From Brevundimonas sp. Leaf363 (GTDB taxonomy: Bacteria > Pseudomonadota > Alphaproteobacteria > Caulobacterales > Caulobacteraceae), in assembly GCF_001424025.1 (NCBI RefSeq), contig NZ_LMPZ01000003.1, positions 1 to 64,000 of the forward strand: a stretch of DNA of 64,000 bases, read 5' to 3'. A model generated the notes under the pieces. That model was not told the origin of the DNA and did no database searches. It worked only from the letters and a program-made list of their open reading frames with translations. Made by a program: the position numbers and the translations under genes. Below, piece by piece: positions 26,126 through 35,465 of this stretch (positions are counted from its first letter, which is position 1; each line of letters begins with the position of its first letter).

Positions 26126-27613
26126 TTACTGGAACAGCGTGCCCACCCAGGTGCGCACGGCCGTCTCGTCGGTCGGGTTGCCGGCATAGGCCAGGCCTGC
26201 CGCCGGCTTGTACGGCTGGTTGTTGGCGCGCACGCGCGAGGTCCAGGCCTTGTGGCCGTAGCTCAGGTCCGAATAGTTCGACGGCAGGCGCTGAACGGTC
26301 GGCTCGATGAAGATCGAGTCCGGCGCCGTGGTCGAGCCGGCGATGCGCACGTTCGGCAGCTTGGACAGCAGGTCCAGCGTATCCAAGCAACCGCCCGAGC
26401 AGCCCGCGTCCACCAGGACCACGACAGGGCCCTGAACCGGGTTGGCGGCGCCGGTGTCCGGCGTCGCGGCGCGGCCCGCCAGGGTGAAGGTCGGCTGGCC
26501 CGCGGCGATGGCGGCGTCGTAGGCGGCCACGATGGCGCGGGTGTCCTCGATCACCGGCATGGACTCGGCCACGAACTGCGGGTCGGCTTCCATCCGGCCC
26601 AGGGCGGCGGCGTACCAGTCGCGGTTGCCCTGGGTGGCGCGGTAGGTGATCTCGCCGGCGGCCGGCTGGCGGCTGACGGTGAACTCGGGCGTCCAGATAC
26701 GGTTGGCCAGGCCATAGCCGCGCGCGGTCGACGAGTTGACGCCGCTGCCGGCGGCGCCGCGCAGATCCAGCACGAAGCCGGCGGAGGCGCGGACGGCCGC
26801 GACCTGGCTTTCGACCGCGCCGTTGAACGCGCGCCAGTCGGCCGTGTCGGCGAACGAGTGCACGTGCAGCCACGGGCGGCCGTTGACCGTCTCGATGGCC
26901 AGCGGCTGCGCCGGCGGGGTGTAGACGGTGGCGCGGTAGGCGGCCTCGATGTCGCCGGCGACGATCGGCTGCACCTTGATCTCGAACTCACGCGCGCGGC
27001 GGTTGCCCTGCTGGAAGCTGCAAACCGACGGCACGCTGCCGCTGAACGGGTTGTTGCGGTTCCACAGCAGATACGGCGCCGTGGTGATCCGGCCGGCCTC
27101 GGTGTTCAGGTCGCCTTCCCAGCCGTCCAGGCGGTCGCGGGCGTATTCCTCGATCGGGCGCAGGTTGCACTCGGTCACGATCGATCCGACCGGCGGCGTC
27201 CCGCGCACGCCCGGCTTGACGTAGGTCACGACGTATTTGCCGTCCCGCCAGCCGGTGGTGAAGCCCGGCCAGCTGGTGGCGAAGAAGGGCCCCATGCCCT
27301 CGAATGTCGGCTCCATGCGGATGTTCGAGTCGCGGAAGCCGGTCGCATAGAAGCGCATCAGATAGGCGTGGGCGTCGCCCGAGTTGACGCGGCCGACCTG
27401 GCCCAGCGCCTCCTGCAGACCCGCATCGACCCAGCTGCGGAAGGTGTTGGAGGCCTCGCCCGGCACGGCCACGGCGGGGTGGTTGGCGGCCAGCGCGTCG
27501 TGCGCGGCCTGCAGGTCCTGGCGGGCCAGCGCCTGGAAGTCCTGCGCCGAAGCCGCACCGGCGACCAGGCTGAGGGCGAGGGCCGAGGCGGCGGCGATCA
27601 GGCGTTTCGACAT
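26126..27613 (-). CDS. Secreted S41-like (C-terminal processing type) peptidase
   Basis: A 495-residue exported protein. The signal peptide is MSKRLIAAASALALSLVAGAASAQ, cleaved near residue 23. The central part has GRPWLHVHSFAD and FVLDLRGAAGSG, the latter resembling the S41 LRGNGGG strand. The C-terminal VVVLVDAGCSGGCLDTLDLL aligns with the nucleophile strand, the candidate serine lying between two cysteines. No PDZ domain is obvious. Catalytic residues are less canonical than in CtpA, so it may be a divergent or inactive member. It is a single gene bounded by a family A repeat downstream. Confidence 0.65.
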   Translation of the reverse strand: MSKRLIAAASALALSLVAGAASAQDFQALARQDLQAAHDALAANHPAVAVPGEASNTFRSWVDAGLQEALGQVGRVNSGDAHAYLMRFYATGFRDSNIRMEPTFEGMGPFFATSWPGFTTGWRDGKYVVTYVKPGVRGTPPVGSIVTECNLRPIEEYARDRLDGWEGDLNTEAGRITTAPYLLWNRNNPFSGSVPSVCSFQQGNRRAREFEIKVQPIVAGDIEAAYRATVYTPPAQPLAIETVNGRPWLHVHSFADTADWRAFNGAVESQVAAVRASAGFVLDLRGAAGSGVNSSTARGYGLANRIWTPEFTVSRQPAAGEITYRATQGNRDWYAAALGRMEADPQFVAESMPVIEDTRAIVAAYDAAIAAGQPTFTLAGRAATPDTGAANPVQGPVVVLVDAGCSGGCLDTLDLLSKLPNVRIAGSTTAPDSIFIEPTVQRLPSNYSDLSYGHKAWTSRVRANNQPYKPAAGLAYAGNPTDETAVRTWVGTLFQ

Positions 27614-27773
27614 AAATGCACTCCAGCAGCGTCACGATGGGAGGCGAGTGTTAAACCTTATCCCGCCCGGCCATGCAAAGTGTCACGTCCATAAGGCGTC
27701 CCTGTGACGCGCCCGGTCGCGTGTCCGCCCGCCCGTCGCTTGCCTGCCGGCCCGCCGCGGCCTAACCGAAGGC

Positions 27774-29753
<1,980 letters not shown>

Positions 29754-29777
29754 GGGGCTTCACCGAAGCGGGCGGAT

Positions 29778-29805
29778 GACTGCTTCCGACCCACAGCGGA
29801 CCCTT
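29778..29805. repeat. Hairpin motif flanking the MFS gene, left copy
   Basis: GACTGCTTCCGACCCACAGCGGACCCTT, a short imperfect hairpin. It matches the right copy at 31458-31484 at most positions. Confidence 0.55.
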
Positions 29806-29884
29806 CCAGCTTGGCAACGTAGACCACACCGCCTACCGCCGAGTAGAGGGTACGCGAAGCCTATGGCTGTTTTGGGGACCCTCC

Positions 29885-31432
29885 ATGAGCAACTCGCTGT
29901 TCAGCGATCGCAAGCACACCTGGGCTTTCTGGCTCGGCTGCTTGGCCGTGACAATCGGCGTCGTCCTTCATTTGCCGATGTACTGGATGGGCCGGGACAT
30001 GGGGTTCAGGCTCGTCGGCATGCCCATGGACGCCGGCATGCTGGGCGGCATGGCCTTGATAGTCGCCGGTGCGGCGCTTGCGGGTTTCGGGCTGTTGCCG
30101 CGCGCGGCCGCCGACGATGCGCAGGAGGTTGTAATTCATCCGCCGGAGGACGCCCCGCTGACCAGGGCGCACTGGATGATGTGCGGCCTTCTCGCCCTAG
30201 CGCTGATCATCGACATCATGAAGCCGGCCAGTTTGGGTTTCGTCGTCCCGGGAATGCGGGCCGAGTACGGAGTATCCAACGCTTTGGTGGCTGTCTTACC
30301 GTTCGCGGCGCTGTCGGGCACTGTGGTCGGGTCCTTCGTCTGGGGTTGGCTTGCCGACATCTACGGGCGCAGGGCGTCGATCCTGCTGTCCTCGGTGCTG
30401 TTCGTTGGAACCTCGATCTGCGGCGCCATGCCGGACTTCTGGTGGAACGTCGGCATGTGCTTCCTGATGGGAGCAGCGGCGGGCGGGATGTTGCCTGTCG
30501 CCTATGCCCTGCTCGCCGAGATCATGCCGACCAGGCATCGTGGCTGGAGCCTCGTGTTGGTCGGAGGCATCGGCGCGGTCGGCGGCTATTTCGCCGCCAG
30601 CGCGCTTTCGGCCTGGCTACAGCCTGACTGGGGCTGGCGGATCATGTGGTTCCTGAACCTGCCGACGGGTTTAATCCTGATCGCGTTGAGCCCGCTGCTG
30701 CCGGAGTCGGCGCGATTCCTCATGCATGTGGGGCGATCGGCCGAGGCCAAGGCGACGCTGGCGCGGTTTGGGGCCCACCTGTCCACAACGCCCGTCGCGG
30801 CGAAGACCGACCATTCGCACCTGCCGCCCGTCGAGAAGAAATTCCTCGGCGTCACACTCGCGCTAACGCTTGCGGCGCTGGCTTGGGGGCTGGTCAACTT
30901 TGGCGTCCTCCTGTGGTTGCCCGCCAGCCTTGTGTCAGAGGGCGTTAGCGTCCAGACGGCCTCGGGCATCATCGCGCGCTCCGCGCTGATCGCTGCCCCA
31001 ACTGTGGCGATCTCGGTCTGGCTCTACAGTGCGTGGAGCACGCGAGGCTCGCTCGCGCTGATGCTGGGGGTGACCGCCCTCGGGCTGGCAGGTCTCACGC
31101 TGCGCGGTCTTGGCGTACCGTGGCTGCATGACCCGATCGCGCCGCTCTCGCTGCTGGTCGTCGGGTCCAGCGGCGTGATCTCGATCCTCCTGCCCTATAC
31201 CGCAGAGAATTTTCCGTTGCGCATCCGGGGACGGGCAACAGGCTGGATAGCGGGGTGCAGCAAGCTTGGCGGATTGATCGCCCAGGGCCTGAGCGTCGCA
31301 GGCGCGGCTCCACCCCTGGCCATCGCTGCGGCTGGTGTCGGGCTGATCATGCTGGTGGCGCTGGGAATGCTCGCGATCATGGGTCGCGAGACGCGCGGAC
31401 GGGATTTAAGGGAGCTCGACGCACTGGGCTGA
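29885..31432 (+). CDS. Major facilitator superfamily transporter
   Basis: A 515-residue inner-membrane transporter. Two N-terminal hydrophobic segments (about 13-32 and 48-70) precede an otherwise standard twelve-helix MFS core. The core has the loop 2-3 signature GWLADIYGRR and a second-half WLPASLV segment. The WLADIYGRR and LLPESARFL motifs resemble aromatic-acid/metabolite:H+ symporters, but the substrate is unknown. Third codon positions are visibly less GC-biased than in neighbouring genes, and related hairpin motifs flank the gene (29778-29805, 31458-31484). Both are consistent with acquisition by transfer. The start ATG follows GGGACCCTCC, a poor ribosome site. Confidence 0.82.
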   Translation: MSNSLFSDRKHTWAFWLGCLAVTIGVVLHLPMYWMGRDMGFRLVGMPMDAGMLGGMALIVAGAALAGFGLLPRAAADDAQEVVIHPPEDAPLTRAHWMMCGLLALALIIDIMKPASLGFVVPGMRAEYGVSNALVAVLPFAALSGTVVGSFVWGWLADIYGRRASILLSSVLFVGTSICGAMPDFWWNVGMCFLMGAAAGGMLPVAYALLAEIMPTRHRGWSLVLVGGIGAVGGYFAASALSAWLQPDWGWRIMWFLNLPTGLILIALSPLLPESARFLMHVGRSAEAKATLARFGAHLSTTPVAAKTDHSHLPPVEKKFLGVTLALTLAALAWGLVNFGVLLWLPASLVSEGVSVQTASGIIARSALIAAPTVAISVWLYSAWSTRGSLALMLGVTALGLAGLTLRGLGVPWLHDPIAPLSLLVVGSSGVISILLPYTAENFPLRIRGRATGWIAGCSKLGGLIAQGLSVAGAAPPLAIAAAGVGLIMLVALGMLAIMGRETRGRDLRELDALG

Positions 31433-31457
31433 TGCGAACTTTGATGCTGCCTCGAAA

Positions 31458-31484
31458 GACCGCTTCCCACCCTTTGCGGACCTT
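31458..31484. repeat. Hairpin motif flanking the MFS gene, right copy
   Basis: GACCGCTTCCCACCCTTTGCGGACCTT, with CCGC pairing with GCGG. It aligns with the left copy at 29778 with few differences. It lies just after the MFS stop codon and could also work as a weak terminator. Confidence 0.55.
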
Positions 31485-31507
31485 GGTGACTGCCGCGAGC
31501 AAAGCGC

Positions 31508-33517
31508 TCACACCAGCCGCAACCGCGGCCCCCGCTCCCCCTCCGGCGCATCGATCAGCAGGTCCGTCACCGCCCACACCAGCGCATCCGCGCGGTCCAG
31601 CGACTCCGCCCCCTCCCGCTCTGCGCCGAACGCCATCAGCTCCTCCTCCAGCGCCCGGAACAGCCCGGCGTGCTTCAGCCGCCCCTGCTCATAGAGGGCC
31701 GCCACCGGCTCGGCCCGGACGCGCTTGCCTTGCACGGCCCGCACCTCGCGTACCGGCAGGGTGCAGCCGGCGGTCTTCAGCACCTGGCGCACCATGGCGC
31801 CGCCCTGGTTGACCTCGGCCACCACGGCCCCGGCGCCGACCTCTTCGGCCAGGACCACGGCCCGCCGCGCCCAGGCGTCGGGGCTTAAGCCTCCGGCCGA
31901 GCGGTCGGCCAGCACCACCGCCTCGCGCACCCCGTCCGCCCGCCGCCGCGCCCCCGCCGCCACGATGCCGCACAGGTCGCCGTGCGCGGTGACGCACGGG
32001 TCGATGGCCACGACGATACGGTCGAAGGACCCTGCTCCCCTCGGGGGAGAAGGTGGGCGGCGGAGCCGCTCGGATGAGGGGGCGCTATCCGCGCACTCGC
32101 CGGCCGCCGCGTCGTGTCGGGCCGTCCCCTCATCCGTCTCGCTCCGCGAGCCACCTTCTCCCCCAAGGGGAGAAGGCCATCGGCACGCCGCCATCATCTC
32201 GGCGGTGAACAGCGCCCCGTCCAGGTCCACCACCTGGCCCTCCAGCTCCTGCGCCGCCCGCCGCGTGCCGCCGTACAGCGCCTCGAGCCCCTCCAGAAAC
32301 CCCGCCGCCAGATGCGCCGCATTCTCCTTCGTCGCCGCCTGCGTCACCACGCACGACGCCTCCGCCTTCAACGCCAGCAGCGCCTTCGTCGGCTTGGGCG
32401 TCGTGGTGACAACGAGGCGCGGCGCTTCGCACGGCCCCTCCACCACTGCGTGGTTCCCCTCCCCATCCGAAGAGGATGGGGAGGGAAGCGCAATCTCCTC
32501 CCCACATCGTGGGGAGGGGGACCGCGAAGCGGTGGAGGGGTCCCTCACGCGCAACCCTCCCAACCGCAACCCCATCCGCAACAACGCCAGCGTCTCCCCC
32601 GCCGTCCCCGCCGGCCAGGCGCAGAACTCATCCACCCACGCCGCATGAAACTGCGGCCCGCGCAGGCTCTCCGGGTCCTCGGCCGAGAACGCCCACGCCA
32701 CCGCGCCGCTCTCGAACACCAGCCGCCGCCGCGACGGCTCGTACCGAGGCCGATCCCCGGCGCCCCAGCGCGGCAGGGCCCGCACCCCCGACGCCCCCTC
32801 GATCATCACCTCGCGCACGTCGTGCAGCGTCGGCCCCACCAGCGCCAGCCGCGCCCCGTCCACCGCCTGATCCGCGATCCACGACGCCCCCGCCAGCGTC
32901 TTGCCCGCCCCGCGCCCGCCCAGGAACAGCCACGTCGCCCACGGCCCTTCCGGCGGCCTCTGCGCCGCGCGCAGCACCAGCGGCGCCTCGGCCGGCGCCG
33001 CCTCCACCGCCTCCACCGCCTCTTCGTCGCCATTCAGCCAGCGGATCCGCCCCCGCCGCCAACGCGGCGTCAGCAGGTCGCGCATCCCCTTGGTCACGAC
33101 GATGGCGCGCTGGGTCTCCAGCAGCATCCCGGCCGCCGCATTGCGCTCCACCACATCCAGCGCCGAATGGTCCGTCGCCTCGGGGTCGTCGCGGTCGAAG
33201 GCGATGCTCTGATCGCCGCACGCCACCCGCACCCGCCCGTCCGCCAGCGGCGTCGCCGTCGCCGGCATGGGCCCCTTGCCCCGCCGCACCGCATCCGGCC
33301 GGTCCGCCTTGCGCCGGTCCCACTTCTTCGCATTGTGGTGGATGGCGCCGACCGACACCCCGAACTCGGCCGCCAGCACCCCCACGGCCTCGCCCGCCGC
33401 ATAGCGATCCAGCAGCCCAAACCACCGCCGCCACGTCATCCCCGCCGCGCTCTGCCGCAGCGGCCGATCCAGCTCTTCATCGCTCATCCCATGCATGGGC
33501 GGCAGGATGAAGCGCAC
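31508..33517 (-). CDS. Phage/GTA-type terminase large subunit with N-terminal HTH region
   Basis: A 669-residue DNA-packaging motor protein resembling gene-transfer-agent terminases. Residues 30-72 hold a helix-turn-helix-like segment (LLDRYAAGEAVGVLAAEFGV then SVGAIHHNAKKW), as in small terminases. The ATPase follows: Walker A LGGRGAGKT (199-207), Walker B HAAWVDEF (about 291-298) and the TTTPKPTKALL coupling motif after 360. The RNase H-like nuclease starts at VVAIDPCVTAHGD (about 500). Two insertions, about 321-354 and 448-496, coincide with palindromic repeats and lie between conserved blocks. No portal, capsid or other packaging genes are nearby. It may be a remnant, or part of a dispersed gene transfer agent. 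The start could be Met11 or an internal codon. Confidence 0.82.
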   Translation of the reverse strand: MRFILPPMHGMSDEELDRPLRQSAAGMTWRRWFGLLDRYAAGEAVGVLAAEFGVSVGAIHHNAKKWDRRKADRPDAVRRGKGPMPATATPLADGRVRVACGDQSIAFDRDDPEATDHSALDVVERNAAAGMLLETQRAIVVTKGMRDLLTPRWRRGRIRWLNGDEEAVEAVEAAPAEAPLVLRAAQRPPEGPWATWLFLGGRGAGKTLAGASWIADQAVDGARLALVGPTLHDVREVMIEGASGVRALPRWGAGDRPRYEPSRRRLVFESGAVAWAFSAEDPESLRGPQFHAAWVDEFCAWPAGTAGETLALLRMGLRLGGLRVRDPSTASRSPSPRCGEEIALPSPSSSDGEGNHAVVEGPCEAPRLVVTTTPKPTKALLALKAEASCVVTQAATKENAAHLAAGFLEGLEALYGGTRRAAQELEGQVVDLDGALFTAEMMAACRWPSPLGGEGGSRSETDEGTARHDAAAGECADSAPSSERLRRPPSPPRGAGSFDRIVVAIDPCVTAHGDLCGIVAAGARRRADGVREAVVLADRSAGGLSPDAWARRAVVLAEEVGAGAVVAEVNQGGAMVRQVLKTAGCTLPVREVRAVQGKRVRAEPVAALYEQGRLKHAGLFRALEEELMAFGAEREGAESLDRADALVWAVTDLLIDAPEGERGPRLRLV
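32031..32176. repeat. Palindromic repeat inside the terminase gene, distal copy (A-like)
   Basis: Arms CTGCTCCCCTCGGGGGAGAAGG and CTTCTCCCCCAAGGGGAGAAGG, with inner GGTGGGCGGCGGAGCCGCTCGG / CTCGCTCCGCGAGCCACC and GATGAGGGG / CCCCTCATC pairs. It is translated as terminase residues about 448-496 without breaking the frame. Confidence 0.85.
32456..32557. repeat. Palindromic repeat inside the terminase gene, proximal copy (A-like)
   Basis: Two hairpins (CCCCTCCCCATCCGAAGAGG / GATGGGGAGGG and CTCCTCCCCACATCGTGGGG / AGGGGG), then GACCGCGAAGCGGTGGAGGGG, the same inner text as family A. It is translated as terminase residues about 321-354. Confidence 0.82.
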
Positions 33518-33612
33518 ACGAACCCAGGCAGGCAGATCGGCGCGAGACCGGGACGGACGGCGTTAGATCAGAGGGTTACGACCATCTCGCATCCTATCAA
33601 TGTCAATCGTCC

Positions 33613-33770
33613 CGTCATTCCGGGGCTGCGCAGCAGAACCCGGACCCGGAGGGCGGCGCGCAGCGTCAACCCAGGGGACCGCGCTCGACATCGACGACGG
33701 CAGACGGCGCAGCCCAATCACCTGGGTTCCGGGTCCTCCGCTTCGCTCTGCCCCGGACTGCCGGCGTCAG
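33613..33770. repeat. Palindromic repeat, family B, copy 9
   Basis: Left arm CGTCATTCCGGGGCTGCGCAG with the extra GGAGGGCGGCGCGCAGCGTC block shared with copy 3; right arm CCTGGGTTCCGGGTCCTCCG and TGCCCCGGACTGCCGG (diverged). The right arm overlaps the 3' end of the GIY-YIG reading frame. Confidence 0.82.
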
Positions 33771-34073
33771 GTTCCTTGAACCAGTCTTCCGCCAGATTTA
33801 GCCATTGAGGATTCTTTTCCTCGATCAGCGCCAGCTTCCACGCCCGCCGCCACTTCTTAATCTGCTTCTCGCGGCCGATCGCCGCGTCGATCCGCTCGTG
33901 CAGCTCGAACCAGACGAGTGTTTACAGCCGTAATCCTTGGTGAAGCCCTGGATTGCTCCAGCCCGATGCTGCGCAACCCGCGCCACCAGCTGTCCGCTGA
34001 CGCCTGTGTAGATCGTACCGTTGCGCCGACTGGCCATGATGTAGACGCCGATGAGGTGGTCCGGATCGCGCAT
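33718..34073 (-). pseudogene. GIY-YIG nuclease family gene, frameshifted
   Basis: The minus-strand frame from ATG at 34073 reads MRDPDHLIGVYIMASRRNG then TIYTGVSGQLVARVAQHRAG and FTKDYGCK, a standard small GIY-YIG (YhbQ-like) domain. It then loses similarity. In the next frame the domain resumes exactly as TLVWFELHERIDAAIGREKQ, IKKWRRAWKLALIEEKNPQW and LNLAEDWF, running to a stop at 33718. The shift lies at about 33920-33924 in an AAA run that needs one more A (TGT AAA ACA expected, TGTAAACAC found). Such genes encode small structure-specific endonuclease-like proteins. Either a real frameshift or a sequencing error; the last ~17 codons are repeat-derived. Confidence 0.85.
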
Positions 34074-34130
34074 GAGGCCTCCAAGCTTGGCCACAACCGT
34101 GGATCGTTTTCGACCGGCGCTCAACCCTTG

Positions 34131-34254
34131 TCGTCATCCTGGGGCGCTCGCAGAGCGGACCCGGGACCTAGGGGACCGGATGCGAGGGCGGCACGTTGCC
34201 ACCGTCCAGTGTGGTCTCCTGGGTTCCGGGTTCTGCTTCGCAGCCCGGAATGAC
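34131..34254. repeat. Palindromic intergenic repeat, family B, copy 10
   Basis: Left arm GTCGTCATCCTGGGGCGCTCG, core CGGACCCGGGACCTAGGGGAC, right arm TCCTGGGTTCCGGGTTCTGC and GCCCGGAATGACG. It lies between lipB and the GIY-YIG gene. Confidence 0.85.
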
Positions 34255-34263
34255 GATTTGAGG

Positions 34264-34953
34264 TCAGTCCACCGCCCCGAACACGCGCCGGAAGCTGGCC
34301 TTCAGCGCCGCGTCCGCATCGTCCATCGAGGCCGGCACCCCCAGGTCCATCAGGCTTGTCACCCCGTGCTCGGCGATGCCGCAGGGCACGATGCCGCCGA
34401 AATGCCCCAGGTCCGGCTCCACATTCAGGCTGACCCCGTGGAAGCTGACCCACTTCCTCACCTTCACCCCGATCGCCGCGATCTTGTCCTCGCGCGACCA
34501 GCCTGGGCCCTTCCGCTCGACCCAGACGCCTACCCGCCCCTCGCGCACATCGGCCGGCACGCCGAACTCCGCCAGCGCGCCGATCAGCCACTGCTCCAGC
34601 CCGCGCACGAAGCCGCGCACGTCGCGGCCGCGCTGCGTCAGGTCCAGCATCACATAGGCCACCCGCTGGCCCGGCCCGTGATAGGTGAACTGTCCCCCCC
34701 GGCCCGTCTGGTGCACCGGGAACCGGCCCGCATCCAGCAGGTCGCCCTCCTTGGCCGAGACGCCGGCGGTGTAGAGCGGCGGGTGTTCGACCAGCCAGAC
34801 CCGCTCGGGCGCCTCGCCGGCCGCGATCCGGGCGACGCGCGCCTCCATCTCGGCGACGGCCGCCTCGTAGCCGGTCAGCCCCTGCGCGACGACCCATTCG
34901 ACAGCGGCGCCGTCGGGGCGAATCAGGGCGGAACTTAACGGCTCGGTAGGCAT
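34264..34953 (-). CDS. lipB: Octanoyl-[ACP]:protein N-octanoyltransferase
   Basis: A 229-residue enzyme that moves octanoate from acyl carrier protein to lipoyl domains, the first step of lipoate synthesis. Visible motifs: [40 protein letters not shown] (substrate tunnel, with conserved His), the [20 protein letters not shown] block with the catalytic lysine, and [14 protein letters not shown] containing the catalytic cysteine. The full family length is present and the start MPTEPL is the first in frame. It is divergent from a FliN-like gene 12 nt away. Confidence 0.96.
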   Translation of the reverse strand: MPTEPLSSALIRPDGAAVEWVVAQGLTGYEAAVAEMEARVARIAAGEAPERVWLVEHPPLYTAGVSAKEGDLLDAGRFPVHQTGRGGQFTYHGPGQRVAYVMLDLTQRGRDVRGFVRGLEQWLIGALAEFGVPADVREGRVGVWVERKGPGWSREDKIAAIGVKVRKWVSFHGVSLNVEPDLGHFGGIVPCGIAEHGVTSLMDLGVPASMDDADAALKASFRRVFGAVD

Positions 34954-34965
34954 GGCGACCCCAAT

Positions 34966-35256
34966 GTGGCGTGGGGCCGCCCCCGCGCAAGTTTAGAGTC
35001 CGCCTTGAGCCAGATCGACGCCGTCGACATAGAGATTTCCGTCGTCCTGGGCCGTTCGGTCCTGCCGATGAGCCAGCTGCTGCGCATGGGCCGGGGCGCC
35101 GTGATCCCGCTGGACGCCTCGGAATCGGACGAGGTCTGGATCCTGGCCAACAACCATCCGGTCGCCCGCGGCGAGATCGAAATCCGCGAAGACCGCATCG
35201 CCATCACGGTCACGCGCCCGGCCGACGCCTACGACTTCATGGCTGGCGCCGCCTAA
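34966..35256 (+). CDS. FliM/FliN family (SpoA-domain) protein
   Basis: A protein of up to 96 residues with one SpoA/FliN C-ring domain: [40 protein letters not shown], then [20 protein letters not shown]. This is the pattern of FliN, which forms the flagellar switch ring with FliM. It is short, lacking the acidic N-terminal tail of typical FliN, and is isolated from other motor genes. It may be a secondary or accessory FliN. The start is uncertain: GTG at 34966 or TTG at 35005 (giving LSQIDAVD); neither has a strong ribosome site. Confidence 0.8.
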   Translation: MAWGRPRASLESALSQIDAVDIEISVVLGRSVLPMSQLLRMGRGAVIPLDASESDEVWILANNHPVARGEIEIREDRIAITVTRPADAYDFMAGAA

Positions 35257-35309
35257 GCCCCTTCCCTTTCGCCCCGCGCCACGCTATCTGCGCCCCCCTC
35301 CGGATGCGA

Positions 35310-35394
35310 GCGGTCGTGGCGGAATTGGTAGACGCGCAGCGTTGAGGTCGCTGTGGGGCAACCCGTGGAAGTTCGAGTCTTCTCGACCGCACCA
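35310..35394 (+). tRNA. tRNA-Leu (anticodon GAG)
   Basis: GCGGTCGTGGCGGAATTGGTAG to TCTCGACCGCACCA, class II with a variable arm. The anticodon stem CAGCG/CGCTG encloses loop TTGAGGT, so the anticodon is GAG. CCA is encoded. Confidence 0.96.
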
Positions 35395-35465
35395 TCCGGA
35401 ACTGTTTTCAAAGGCGAATCTGCGTCAGACTCCAACGAGAAGACTACAACAAGGGGGGCGACCGC

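Noticed and set aside
35395-35465. M-box or similar riboswitch before mgtE.
   Set aside because: Only 71 bases separate tRNA-Leu from the GTG start, too short for an M-box, and no conserved motif is visible.
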